DNA of 64,000 nt from JAXMCI01 sp046349435 (GTDB taxonomy: Bacteria; Pseudomonadota; Alphaproteobacteria; Dongiales; Dongiaceae). The translations under genes were made by a program, and so were the position numbers. The notes beneath the pieces are model-generated. The model was not told the origin of the DNA. It saw only the letters and a program-made list of their open reading frames with translations, and did not search any database. The DNA lies in the NCBI GenBank assembly GCA_046349435.1, contig JAXMCI010000001.1, positions 124,001-188,000 on the forward strand. The letters are read 5' to 3'. Shown here one piece after another: positions 1 to 8,429 of this stretch (positions are counted from its first letter, which is position 1; the number at the start of each line of letters is the position of its first letter).

Positions 1-974
1 CCGCCCGGCAGGATGCGCACGCCGCGCTTCTTCAGCTTGCGCATGTTCTCGCAGCCGATCTCGAGCTCGCGCACCAGCCCGAAGCCCGCCGCCATGTCGG
101 TGGTGATGCCCCAGTCGCTCGCCTCGTAGGAGGTGGTGTAGGTGATGCCCAGCGTCGGCGAGACGAAGATCTGGTCCTTGCGCTCCTCCAGCATGTCCAT
201 CGCCTCCTCGTCGATCAGGGTGGCGTGGTAGATGATCTGGCAGCCGTGGCGCAGCGACATCTTCACCGACTCGGCGTTGCGCGCGTGGGTCGCGATGCGC
301 TTGCCGCGCTGCAGCCCGACCTCGCAGACCGCCTGGACCTCGGCCTCGGTCATCACCGTCTGGTCGGCCTTGGCGAAGGGGACCAGCTCGTCGCCCGACG
401 GGTTGATCTTGAGGGTGTCGACGCCCTCGCGGCACATCTCGCGGGCGGTGCGGCGGAACTCGTCGGCGCCGTCGCAGACCAGCGCGAAGCTGGTCCGCTC
501 CATGTGGTAGAGCCGGACGTCGCCAAGGCCGCCGGTGACGGTCAGCTCGGGCGAGGCGGCGAGCGAGCGCGGGCCCGGGAAGTGGCCGGCATCGATCGCG
601 TTGCGCAGCACCACGTCGAAGCGCGCGCGGGCCGCGGCCGCGCTGTTGGCGCTGGTGAAGCCCTGGTCGAGCAGCGTCTTGGCGTTGCGCACGCTCTGCA
701 GCAGGTGCTCCTCGGGCGGCAGGAAGCCGAGCGCTTCGAGCGTCGAGGGATCGGTGAAGGTCATGTGCGAGTGCGACTCGACGAGGCCCGGCATCAGGGT
801 CGCGCCGCCGCCATCGACGAGCTCCGCACCCTGGCGCGGCAGCCCGCCCTTGCCGCCCGGCTTGGCCTTGGCAACCTGCTTGATGCGGTTGCCCTCGACC
901 AGCACCTCGCCGGCGAAAGGCTCGCCGCCGCTGCCGTCGAGAACGGTGACGTTGGTGAAGAGCGTGCGGGTCAT
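1..974 (-). CDS. Amidohydrolase family protein (3' end outside window)
   Basis: About 324 codons are visible; the gene reads leftwards and its end lies beyond position 1. ATG at 974 is preceded by GGGAGG six bases upstream; an ATG at 979 stops after two codons. The translation has the pattern of imidazolonepropionase/prolidase-type amidohydrolases: an N-terminal composite beta domain, LMPGLVESHSHM with the HxH metal pair, KINPSGD mid-protein, then ATHARN and IIYHATLIDEE supplying further metal-binding histidines. It probably hydrolyses a cyclic amide or dipeptide-like substrate in the cytoplasm; the substrate cannot be read from sequence. It is divergent from the HAD/ATPase fusion, sharing a 173-bp upstream region. 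Confidence 0.85.
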   Translation of the reverse strand, partial: MTRTLFTNVTVLDGSGGEPFAGEVLVEGNRIKQVAKAKPGGKGGLPRQGAELVDGGGATLMPGLVESHSHMTFTDPSTLEALGFLPPEEHLLQSVRNAKTLLDQGFTSANSAAAARARFDVVLRNAIDAGHFPGPRSLAASPELTVTGGLGDVRLYHMERTSFALVCDGADEFRRTAREMCREGVDTLKINPSGDELVPFAKADQTVMTEAEVQAVCEVGLQRGKRIATHARNAESVKMSLRHGCQIIYHATLIDEEAMDMLEERKDQIFVSPTLGITYTTSYEASDWGITTDMAAGFGLVRELEIGCENMRKLKKRGVRILPG

Positions 975-1147
975 TGCATCCTCCCGAAGCCGGCCCGGCC
1001 GTTGCGGCCGCGCGTCTCAAATTGCCGTGATCTTAGCCGCGACCGCCCCCGACGCAAAGGCCCGGCCTGACGAAAATCGCCCGCCTGCGGCAACGTTTGC
1101 GGCCGCCGCGTGTAGTTAGCTTCGGCCGCCCACGACCGGAGACCGGC

Positions 1148-2863
1148 ATGCAGTACATCGCGCTCGCCTGCGACTATGACGGCACGCTCGCCACCGACGG
1201 CCGGGTCGGGCCGCAGGTGCTGGCCTCGCTGGCCCGGCTGCGCGAGTCCGGCCGGCGGTTGATCATGGTCACCGGCCGCGAGCTGCCGGACCTCAAGCGC
1301 GTCTTTCCCGAACTCGAGCTGTTCGACCTGGTGGTGGCCGAGAACGGCGCCCTGCTCTACCGGCCGGCGAGCCGCCAATCGGTGCCGCTCGCCGAGCCGC
1401 CGCCGCCGCGCTTCGCCGAGATGCTGCGCGAGCGCGCGGTCGAGCCGCTGTCGGTCGGCGAGGTCATCGTCGCCACCTGGGAGCCGAACGAGACGGCGGT
1501 GCTGGAGACCATCCGCGACCTCGGGCTCGAGCTGCAGATCATCTTCAACAAGGGCGCCGTGATGGTCCTGCCGGCCGGCGTGAACAAGGGCAGCGGGCTG
1601 CAGGCGGCGCTGGCCGAGCTCGGCCTCTCCGCGCACAACGTGGTCGGCGTCGGCGACGCCGAGAACGACCACGCCTTCCTCCACCTGTGCGGCTGCGGCG
1701 TGGCCGTCGCCAACGCGCTGCCGGCGCTGAAGGAGACCGCCGACCTGGTGATGCAGGGCGAGCGCGGCGCCGGGGTCGCCGAGCTGATCGACCTGATGGT
1801 AGAGACCGACCTCGCCGAGTTCGACCGGCGCATCGAGCGCCACCGGCTGTGCCTCGGCACCGGCGCGGCGGGCCCGGTCGAGATCGCGCCGCTGCGCGCC
1901 AACCTCCTGATCGCCGGGACTTCGGGGGCCGGCAAGTCGACCCTGACCACCGCGCTGCTCGAGCGGATGGCCGAGCGCGCCTACCAGTTCTGCATCGCCG
2001 ACCCGGAGGGCGACTACGATGCGCTCGAGGGCGCGATCGGCGCCGGCGAGCCCGACCGGGCGGTGACCGTCCCCGAGGTCATGGAGCTGCTGCGCAAGCC
2101 CGACGTCAACGTCGTCGCCAACATGCTCGGCATCTCGCTGGCCGACCGCCCCGGATTCTTCCTCGAGCTGCTGCCCGAGCTGCTGTCGCTGCGCGCCAGC
2201 GCGGCGCGGCCGCACTGGATCGTCATCGACGAGGCGCACCACATGCTGCCCGCCGCCCGCGATCCCGGCAGCCTCGCCCTGCCGGACCGGCTCGAGGGCG
2301 CGCTGATGGTCACCGTCCATCCCGAGGCGGTCAGCCCGGCGGCGCTGCGCCAGGTCAACCTGCTGCTGGTCATCGGCCAGCAGCCGCAGCAGACCGTCGA
2401 GACCTTCTGCCGCGCCGTCGGGCGCGACGTCCCGGCGGTCGACCCGGCGCCGCTCGAGCGCGGCGAGGTGCTGGCCTGGGATCTCCGCGCCGGCCGCCCG
2501 CCCGAGCGGGTCCGGGTCGAGCCGCCCAGGGGCGAGCATCGCCGCCACACCCGCAAATATGCCGAGGGCAAGCTCGGCGAGGATCTCAGCTTCTATTTTC
2601 GTGGGCCGGAGCGGAAGCTCAACCTGCGCGTCCAGAACCTGTCGCTGTTCGTGCAGATCGCCGACGGCGTCGACGACGAGACCTGGGCCCATCACCTCGG
2701 GGCCGGGGACTACTCGCGCTGGTTCCGCGAGGTGATCAAGGACCCGGAGCTGGCCGGGGAAGCCGAAGCGGTGGAGCGCCAGGAGGGCCTCTCGCCGGCC
2801 GACAGCCGGGCGCGCATCCGCGAGGCGGTCGAGAAGCGCTACACCGCGCCGGCCACCGGGTAG
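1148..2863 (+). CDS. HAD-family phosphatase fused to a P-loop ATPase domain
   Basis: 571 aa. Residues 1-215 form a Cof/type IIB HAD hydrolase: DYDGTLA (nucleophile D9, D11), VTGRE near 41, K147 and GDAENDHAF at 169. From about 245 a second domain begins with Walker A GTSGAGKST (257-265) and Walker B WIVIDEAHHML (DEAH at 361-364), resembling HerA/DUF87-type ATPases. The C-terminal 150 residues are charged and unassigned. ATG at 1148 starts exactly at the HAD beta strand; an upstream in-frame extension adds no domain. Both active sites look intact. The coupling of a sugar-phosphate-type phosphatase with a motor-like ATPase is unusual; the biological role is unknown. Confidence 0.8.
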   Translation: MQYIALACDYDGTLATDGRVGPQVLASLARLRESGRRLIMVTGRELPDLKRVFPELELFDLVVAENGALLYRPASRQSVPLAEPPPPRFAEMLRERAVEPLSVGEVIVATWEPNETAVLETIRDLGLELQIIFNKGAVMVLPAGVNKGSGLQAALAELGLSAHNVVGVGDAENDHAFLHLCGCGVAVANALPALKETADLVMQGERGAGVAELIDLMVETDLAEFDRRIERHRLCLGTGAAGPVEIAPLRANLLIAGTSGAGKSTLTTALLERMAERAYQFCIADPEGDYDALEGAIGAGEPDRAVTVPEVMELLRKPDVNVVANMLGISLADRPGFFLELLPELLSLRASAARPHWIVIDEAHHMLPAARDPGSLALPDRLEGALMVTVHPEAVSPAALRQVNLLLVIGQQPQQTVETFCRAVGRDVPAVDPAPLERGEVLAWDLRAGRPPERVRVEPPRGEHRRHTRKYAEGKLGEDLSFYFRGPERKLNLRVQNLSLFVQIADGVDDETWAHHLGAGDYSRWFREVIKDPELAGEAEAVERQEGLSPADSRARIREAVEKRYTAPATG

Positions 2864-2965
2864 CCCCGGGGCTCGGAACCGGGGCCCGGCCCTGTCGCGC
2901 GCGTGGCCGCCTCGTCCCGGCCCGTGCTAGCGTCGCGGCCCCTTCCCTGCCCAGGAGCCGCCCGC

Positions 2966-3991
2966 GTGATCGACCTGCGTTCCGACACCGTCACCCGCCC
3001 CACCCCGGCGATGCGCCAGGCGATGGCCGATGCGCCGGTCGGCGACGACCAGTATGGCGAGGACCCGTCGATCAACGCGCTCGAGGCGCGCGTCGCCGCG
3101 CTGCTCGGCAAGGAGGCGGCGCTCTTCGTGCCGAGCGGCACGATGGCCAACCAGATCGCGCTCCAGGTGCTGACGCGGCCGGGCGACGAGGTGATCGTCG
3201 GCGGCGAGGCGCATGTGCTGTGGCACGAATCCGGTGGCGCCGCCGCCAATGCCGGGGTGCAGATCCTGGCGCTCGGCAGCAGCGGCCTTTTCGATGCGGC
3301 GGCCCTGCGCGCCGCATTCAAGCCGCGCGGCCACATCGTCTTCCCGCCGACCGGGCTGGTGGTGGTCGAGAACACCCACAACCGGGGCGGCGGCGTGGTC
3401 TTCCCGCCGGCGCTTGCCGAGGAGGTCTGCACCGCGGCGGCCGAGCTCGGCCTCCAGACCTATCTTGACGGCGCCCGGCTGCTCAACGCGGCCTGCGCGC
3501 TCGGCGTCGCCCCGGCGAGGCTGGCGGCGCCGTTCCGGCTCGCCGGCCTCGCGCTCTCCAAGGGCCTCGGCTGCCCGGTCGGCAGCCTGCTCGCCGGCAG
3601 CGCCGCCGACATCGTGACGGCGCGGCGCCATCGGCGGCTGTTCGGCGGCGCGCTGCGCCAGGCCGGCATCCTCGCCGCCGCCGGCCTCTACGCGCTCGAT
3701 CACCATGTCGAGCGGCTGGCCGAGGACCACGCCAATGCGCGGGTGCTGGCCGAGCGGCTCTCGCAGGCCCAAGCGATCGAGCTCGATCTCGCCACGGTGC
3801 AGACCAACATCGTCATCTTCCGCACGCCGCCCGGCGCGCCCGACGCCGCCGCCGTGGTCGCGGCGGCCCGCGCCGAGGGCGTGCTGGTCAGCGCCTTCGC
3901 CCAGCGCACGGTGCGCGCCGTCACGCATCTCGACGTCACGCGCGAGCAATGCCTGCGCGCCGCCGAGGTGCTGGCGGCCATTCTCGGCTGA
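2966..3991 (+). CDS. ltaE: Low-specificity L-threonine aldolase
   Basis: 341 aa PLP enzyme of the beta-eliminating lyase family, cleaving L-threonine/allo-threonine to glycine and acetaldehyde. The N-terminus IDLRSDTVTRPT is the family hallmark; YLDGARLLNA holds the PLP-pyridine aspartate (about D168) and LALSKGLGCPVGS the Schiff-base lysine (about K199). GTG at 2966 with AGGAG ten bases upstream begins precisely at the family start. Length is normal (about 340 aa). It lies 102 bp after the HAD/ATPase gene on the same strand and may be cotranscribed. Confidence 0.92.
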   Translation: MIDLRSDTVTRPTPAMRQAMADAPVGDDQYGEDPSINALEARVAALLGKEAALFVPSGTMANQIALQVLTRPGDEVIVGGEAHVLWHESGGAAANAGVQILALGSSGLFDAAALRAAFKPRGHIVFPPTGLVVVENTHNRGGGVVFPPALAEEVCTAAAELGLQTYLDGARLLNAACALGVAPARLAAPFRLAGLALSKGLGCPVGSLLAGSAADIVTARRHRRLFGGALRQAGILAAAGLYALDHHVERLAEDHANARVLAERLSQAQAIELDLATVQTNIVIFRTPPGAPDAAAVVAAARAEGVLVSAFAQRTVRAVTHLDVTREQCLRAAEVLAAILG

Positions 3992-3993
3992 GA

Positions 3994-4041
3994 GGCCGTG
4001 CCGACCTCGCCCTTCGACAGGCTGCCATGAAAGTCGAGGTC
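3994..4041 (+). repeat. Dispersed intergenic repeat, copy 1
   Basis: A roughly 45-bp element starting GGCCGTGCCGACCTCGCCC, immediately after the threonine aldolase stop. The same sequence with a few substitutions occurs inverted at 15526-15571, and its first half recurs at 8455-8494. GACCTCG and CGAGGTC at its ends can pair as a stem. Probably a REP-type element acting at most as a transcript-end structure. Confidence 0.6.
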
Positions 4042-4302
4042 TGGAAGCCCCTCGCCCACGAATTGGGGCGCGACCGCGCCGGCCTGCGTGAGATTGTCCA
4101 AGGACGAGGCCGGCGCGGTCGCAGGGGATGAACTCTCTGCTGCGCACGATTATACAACTTCAGGCGCATAATCTTTAACCAGGTATCTTTCCCTCGTAAT
4201 AGGAATTCCATTCACGCGCCCGTAGATTGACACGCGACAGGCAATCGCCGGTGCCGAACGATTCTGCCCGAGCCAGACGCGATCAACAGCGCCCGGGACC
4301 TC
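4042..4302. other. AT-richer leader region before the PatG-like protease
   Basis: No convincing gene is present. 4140-4215 is markedly richer in A+T than anything nearby and is the likely promoter zone for the protease/peptide operon; no good -35/-10 pair on the plus strand could be fixed. TTGACA occurs at 4227-4232 without a fitting -10. Confidence 0.35.
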
Positions 4303-6276
4303 ATGCGAGTCGACATCGGGACTGCACCCCGCACCGATGTGCCGCGGCTGCGTTTCGACGCGGAACCGCACCGGCGGGCGCGTCGGCGCGCCGAGGTCGT
4401 CCCGGCCGCCGCGCCGTGCCGCGCCTTCGACATCGTGGCGCTGCCCGGCCTCGCGGAACTCTGGCGCCGGTCGACTGGCGACCCGCGTATCTGCGTGGCG
4501 CTGCTCGACGGTCCGGCCGATCTCTGCCATCCCAGCCTCGCCGCGGCGGACCTCGCCATGGTCGAGACGACGGCAACGACGCCGGCCACCGGCGGCGCCG
4601 CGTTCCGGCACGGGACCCACGTCGCCAGCATCGTCTTCGGGCGCCATGGCGGCCCGGTGCCCGGCATCGCGCCGGGGTGCCGCGGCGTCATCCTGCCGAT
4701 CTTTGCCGACGGGCCCGACGGCGGGGTGCGGCCCTGCTCGCAGCTCGATCTCGCCCGCGCGATCCTCCAGGCGCTGCAATGCGGCGCACAGGTCATCAGC
4801 ATCAGCGGCGGCGAGCTGTCGGCGACCGGCACGGCGCATCCCATCCTGACCGGCGCCATCGAGCGCTGCGCCCGGGCCGACGTGCTGGTCATCGCCGCGG
4901 CCGGGAACGAGGGCTGCGACTGCCTGCACGTCCCGGGGGCGCTGCCGGGCGTGCTCGCGGTCGGCGCCATGACGGCGCAGGGACTGCCGGCCGGGTTCAG
5001 CAACTGGGGCAGCCGCTATGGCGCCCAGGGCATCCTGGCGCCGGGGCAGGACATCCTGGGCGCGGCGCCGGGCGGCGGCACGGCCATCCAGAGCGGCACG
5101 AGCTACGCCACGCCGATCGTGGCCGGCATCGCCGCCCTGCTCCTCGGCCTGCAGCTGGCGCAGGGGCGCCGGCCGAGCCCGAGCCAAGTGCGCGCGGCGC
5201 TCCTCGACAGCGCGACCGGCTGCGACGGCGAGGCCGCTTCCTGCCGGCGCTTCCTCGCCGGCCGTCTCAATCCCGAGGGGGCAACGATGCAGATCACCAC
5301 GGCGACCGACGAGCCCGTCAGCCACGAGCAGCAGGAGCCCGGGCCTCGCCCGGCGCCGACGGCAGCCCCGCGCGAGCCCGTCGCCGGCCCGGCGCGACAG
5401 GTCGGTCCTCCCGAGGGCCGCATCCACGCCTCCGGCTGCGGCGGCGCCGACGGCGGCGCCTGCAGCTGCGGCGCGACGCAACCGCAGCTGGCCTTCCCGC
5501 TCGGCAGCCTCGGCTTCGACTTCGGCAGCGAGGCGCGCCGCGACTCGATCCAGCAGCACATGGCCGGGCCCGGCAACCCGCACGACCCCGCGCAGCTGCT
5601 GGCCTACCTCGAGAGCAATCCGTGGGATGCCGCGTCGATCCTCTGGACGCTGAGCCTCGACGCGACGCCGATCTACGTCGTCCAGGCGCGCGGCGCCTTC
5701 GCCGACCTCGCCTATCGGCGGCTCGGCCAGTTCCTCGCCGAGCAGGTCGGCGGCGAGGTCGAGCGGGTCTCGATCCCGGGCCAGGTGGCCGGCAGCGCCA
5801 GGCTGATGTCGGGCCAGGTCCTGCCGGTGCTCTGGGCGGAGCCGCGCGGCATGTACAGCTGGACCACGGCGGCGCTGCTCGGCGAGGCCGGCCGGAAGCC
5901 GGGACGCCGCCGGTCCGGCGAGGGCGGCGACGGCGCCGACGAGGCGGTCGCCAACTTCCTCCGGCGCGTCTATGACGAGCTGCGCAATCTCGGGCTGGCG
6001 CCGCAGGAGCGCGCCCTCAACTACGCCGCGACCAACGCCTTCCAGGTCGCGCAGGTCTTCGCCGACGCGCTGCGGTCCGAGCTGGAGCTGGACACCATCG
6101 CCGTCGAGCGCAGCCCGATCTGCCGGCCAGACTCGGATTGCTGGGACGTCCGGCTGATCTTCTTCAACCCGCGCAAGCTCTTCGAGCAGGCGCGCAAGGT
6201 CTACCGCTTCACGGTCGACGTCAGCGACGTGGTCCCGGTCATGGTCGGGCCGGTGCGCTCGTGGTCCGTGCGATAG
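4303..6276 (+). CDS. PatA/PatG-type subtilisin-like maturation protease
   Basis: 657 aa. Residues 60-320 are a subtilase domain with the full catalytic set: VALLDGP (Asp near 69), FRHGTHVAS (His near 103), AAAGNEG (oxyanion Asn near 202) and SGTSYATP (Ser near 267). A Pro/Ala-rich linker and a small Cys cluster (ASGCGGADGGACSCGA) follow around 340-400. The C-terminal 230 residues, with SWTTAALL, FLRRVYDELRNLGL and ALNYAATNAFQ, resemble the C-terminal domain of cyanobactin PatG proteases, which cut precursor peptides. No signal peptide is visible, so it should act in the cytoplasm. It is followed in 30 bp by three small peptide genes, its likely substrates. ATG at 4303 gives a full-length domain; the ribosome site is weak. 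Confidence 0.8.
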   Translation: MRVDIGTAPRTDVPRLRFDAEPHRRARRRAEVVPAAAPCRAFDIVALPGLAELWRRSTGDPRICVALLDGPADLCHPSLAAADLAMVETTATTPATGGAAFRHGTHVASIVFGRHGGPVPGIAPGCRGVILPIFADGPDGGVRPCSQLDLARAILQALQCGAQVISISGGELSATGTAHPILTGAIERCARADVLVIAAAGNEGCDCLHVPGALPGVLAVGAMTAQGLPAGFSNWGSRYGAQGILAPGQDILGAAPGGGTAIQSGTSYATPIVAGIAALLLGLQLAQGRRPSPSQVRAALLDSATGCDGEAASCRRFLAGRLNPEGATMQITTATDEPVSHEQQEPGPRPAPTAAPREPVAGPARQVGPPEGRIHASGCGGADGGACSCGATQPQLAFPLGSLGFDFGSEARRDSIQQHMAGPGNPHDPAQLLAYLESNPWDAASILWTLSLDATPIYVVQARGAFADLAYRRLGQFLAEQVGGEVERVSIPGQVAGSARLMSGQVLPVLWAEPRGMYSWTTAALLGEAGRKPGRRRSGEGGDGADEAVANFLRRVYDELRNLGLAPQERALNYAATNAFQVAQVFADALRSELELDTIAVERSPICRPDSDCWDVRLIFFNPRKLFEQARKVYRFTVDVSDVVPVMVGPVRSWSVR

Positions 6277-6306
6277 GTACCGATTCATCCCCATGGAGGT
6301 CATGCG

Positions 6307-6624
6307 ATGAGGCTCCCCATCCAGTCCGCCGGCCGCCAGCGCGCCGCCGGCGCCGTTCCCGCCATCCCGGCGCACGCCGTCCGGCCGGCGCAGGCCTCGG
6401 GCTTTGTCTGGCGGCCCCCGCGGCGGCGGATCGGCGGCCTGGTGGCCAACCCGCCGCGCGGGCCGGTGCAGGCGTCGATCGACCGGTCCTGCACCTACGG
6501 CAACGACAACATCGCGCGCTGCGACTACTTCTTCTGGGACTGCGGCGACGATGATGTCTGCGTCCAGGGCGGGACGATCTTCACGGAGTGCTTCGACGAC
6601 TATGGGCGCAAGGTGCCCTGCTGA
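6307..6624 (+). CDS. Putative RiPP precursor peptide A (MRLP leader, six Cys)
   Basis: 105 aa. GGAGGT at 6295-6300 precedes ATG at 6307; the ATG at 6302 stops after two codons. The product begins MRLPIQSAG, continues as an Arg/Pro/Ala-rich basic stretch to about residue 62, then switches to an acidic, aromatic C-terminal segment with six cysteines ending in KVPC. This two-part layout (basic leader, Cys-rich core) with the shared MRLP start suggests a precursor processed by the upstream PatG-like protease. No known core family was recognised; cleavage probably falls between residues 50 and 62, but this is inference. Confidence 0.7.
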   Translation: MRLPIQSAGRQRAAGAVPAIPAHAVRPAQASGFVWRPPRRRIGGLVANPPRGPVQASIDRSCTYGNDNIARCDYFFWDCGDDDVCVQGGTIFTECFDDYGRKVPC

Positions 6625-6673
6625 CGCGGCGGTCGCGACCGCGAGACAGCTGCCGTCACCCAGGAGAGGAACC

Positions 6674-6913
6674 ATGAGGCTTCCACGACCCTCGCCCGGC
6701 GCCGTGCGCGCCGCGTCGGGCAGCCCGCCGCAGTGCAACGTCGGGCCGTCCGGCTCGCTCGCCGGCCGCGGCCGGCCGGCGCAGCCGCTGCTGCCGGTGC
6801 CCTGGCTGCCGATATGGATCGCCGCCAAGTGCACGGTCTTCTCCAGCATGATCTGCTGCCCCTGCGGCGGCGGCAGCGGCTACTCCGGCGTTTGCTGCCA
6901 CCCCAGGCACTGA
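6674..6913 (+). CDS. Putative RiPP precursor peptide B (MRLP leader, CC motifs)
   Basis: 79 aa. AGGAGAGG at 6662-6669 lies just before ATG 6674. The product starts MRLPRPSPG, runs through a Gly/Pro/Arg-rich leader, a hydrophobic stretch (LLPVPWLPIWIAA) and a core with Cys residues arranged as KC, ICCPC and VCCH, seven in all, ending HPRH. It shares only the N-terminal MRLP-basic-G signature with peptides A and C. A longer frame extends upstream through peptide A but has no ribosome site. It sits 49 bp after peptide A and 12 bp before peptide C. Confidence 0.68.
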   Translation: MRLPRPSPGAVRAASGSPPQCNVGPSGSLAGRGRPAQPLLPVPWLPIWIAAKCTVFSSMICCPCGGGSGYSGVCCHPRH

Positions 6914-6925
6914 GGGAGACGGGCA

Positions 6926-7150
6926 ATGAGGCTGCCGAGGCAACGCGGCGGGATCGCGCGCGACGGACGGGCGGGCCGGGTACGCGGCGGGGCGATGCCG
7001 CAGCAGCAGGGTCGCGCATTCCACGTCCGGCGTGAGCGGGTGGGCTGGCTCGATCCCGGCGAGTGCGTCCCGAACTGCGTCTGCATCTCGCCGATCGGCT
7101 GCCCCTGTTGCGAGCCGGTCCTCACGCTGCCCCGCCCTCCCTTCGGCTGA
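6926..7150 (+). CDS. Putative RiPP precursor peptide C (MRLP leader, six Cys)
   Basis: 74 aa. A GGGAG site (6914-6918) overlaps the end of gene B and precedes ATG 6926. The product starts MRLPRQRGG, is strongly basic to about residue 40 (RERVGW), then carries the Cys-rich segment ECVPNCVC and GCPCCEP with six cysteines, and ends in a Pro-rich tail. Third paralogue of the leader family and last gene of the protease-peptide operon; it stops 12 bp before the convergent cupin gene. Confidence 0.68.
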   Translation: MRLPRQRGGIARDGRAGRVRGGAMPQQQGRAFHVRRERVGWLDPGECVPNCVCISPIGCPCCEPVLTLPRPPFG

Positions 7151-7162
7151 GGGGCCGCGGCA

Positions 7163-7579
7163 TCACTCCCCGAACGGGATCGTCAGCTCGGTCTCGTCCG
7201 TGTCGACGACGAAGACGGCGAGCAGCCTGGCCGGCTGCGTCTCGCTGGCATTGGCGCTGATCGCGTGGCGGTCGCCGGGCAGCTCGGTGAAGCTCTGCCC
7301 GGCGGTGTAGACCGTCGCCGGCCCGTCATTGATCTGGCTGCGGATCGCGCCCTCGAGCACCGTCGCGTAGATGAAGGCGGACTTGGCGTGCGTGTGGCCC
7401 GGCGAGTAGCCGCCCGGGCCGTACTCGACGAGCACGCCCTTGACGCTCTTGCCCGGCACGTTCGGCAGCGCGTGCTGATAGACCAGGGTCACCTTGGCGT
7501 TCTTCGCCTCCGCCGCGTCGGCGTGGACGCCGCCGAACGGCAGGGCGGCGAGAAGCAGGGGAAGAAGGGTGCGTTTCAT
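7163..7579 (-). CDS. Secreted cupin-domain protein
   Basis: 138 aa. A signal peptide (MKRTLLPLLLAALPFGGVHA) is followed by a single small cupin barrel with SPGHTHAKSAF and VLEGAI, the two conserved cupin motifs, and a late histidine in LPGDRHAISAN, a typical metal site. ATG at 7579 was preferred over an ATG three codons earlier because GAGGAG lies eight bases upstream of it. It follows the NmrA-like gene by 19 bp, so the two are probably cotranscribed. Substrate unknown. Confidence 0.82.
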   Translation of the reverse strand: MKRTLLPLLLAALPFGGVHADAAEAKNAKVTLVYQHALPNVPGKSVKGVLVEYGPGGYSPGHTHAKSAFIYATVLEGAIRSQINDGPATVYTAGQSFTELPGDRHAISANASETQPARLLAVFVVDTDETELTIPFGE

Positions 7580-7598
7580 GATGCCCACTCCTCGTCGA

Positions 7599-8354
7599 TC
7601 AGGCTCCCTTGCGTGAGCGGCTGAGCCATTCGTCCAGCCCGATGCGCCCGAGGCGGGCTTCGCCGAGCGGCACCAGCGAGCGCTCCTCGACCGTGCCGCC
7701 GAAATAACGTGCCCCGGGATCTCTGACGACCTCGCGCGGATCGCCGACCGCCTTCAGGTAACGGGCGACGAAGGTGTCGAAGGGCGCCCGTTCCGGCCCG
7801 GCGATCTCGACGATGCCGTTGCGCGGCGGGGCGAGCGCCACCTCCGCGACGATGGCGGCGACCTCGGCCGCCGCGATCGGCTGGAACAGCCCGGGCGAGA
7901 CCCTGACCTTGCCGCCGTCGGCGGCCGATTCGGCGATGGCGCCGAGGAACTCCAGGAACTGGGTCGAGCGGATGATCGTGTAGGGAATGCCGGAGCCCTC
8001 GACCAGCTTCTCCTGCGCGACCTTGGCGCGGAAGTAGCCGTTGTCGGGCGTCCGGTCGGTTCCGACGATCGACAGCGCGACATGGTGCCGGACACCCGCC
8101 GCGGCCTCGGCCGCGGCGAGATTGCGGCCGGAGGTCCGGAAGAACTCGAGCACCGCCTTGTCCTCGAAGGACGGCGAGTTGGCGAGGTCGACCACGACCT
8201 GCGCGCCGGCAAGCGCCTGATTGAGCCCCTCGCCGGTGATGCTGTCGATGCCGTTCTTGGGCGAGGCGGCGACGACCTCGTGTCCGCCCTGTCGCAGGAT
8301 GGCGACGGCCTTCGAGCCGATCAGGCCCGTACCGCCGATGATCACGACCTTCAT
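7599..8354 (-). CDS. NmrA-like/atypical SDR NAD(P)-binding protein
   Basis: 251 aa. Begins MKVVIIGGTGLIGSKAV, a Rossmann nucleotide-binding motif of the NmrA/atypical SDR group. Downstream text (IRSTQFLEF, then EVAAIVAEVAL and EIAGPERAPF) matches the usual NAD(P)H-sensing or quinone-reducing members, which lack the classical SDR Tyr-Lys pair. ATG 8354 was chosen over a start six codons earlier because it begins exactly at the first beta strand. First gene of a two-gene operon with the cupin protein. Confidence 0.85.
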   Translation of the reverse strand: MKVVIIGGTGLIGSKAVAILRQGGHEVVAASPKNGIDSITGEGLNQALAGAQVVVDLANSPSFEDKAVLEFFRTSGRNLAAAEAAAGVRHHVALSIVGTDRTPDNGYFRAKVAQEKLVEGSGIPYTIIRSTQFLEFLGAIAESAADGGKVRVSPGLFQPIAAAEVAAIVAEVALAPPRNGIVEIAGPERAPFDTFVARYLKAVGDPREVVRDPGARYFGGTVEERSLVPLGEARLGRIGLDEWLSRSRKGA

Positions 8355-8429
8355 GGTCCAGCCCCTCCGCAACGCTAACCGGAGTTGTGCGCTAGACCAG
8401 TATAGGCGGTTCCTCGCGGCACGGCGTCA

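Noticed and set aside
4149..4178. TATAAT with TTAAAG 18 bp upstream, on the minus strand
   Set aside because: It would transcribe only toward the 3' end of the threonine aldolase gene; no gene lies downstream, so it is probably a chance match in the AT-rich patch.
4150..6849. An 899-codon minus-strand open frame opposite the PatG-like protease
   Set aside because: Low-complexity Arg/Gly/Ala translation without domains; the plus strand has an intact subtilase.
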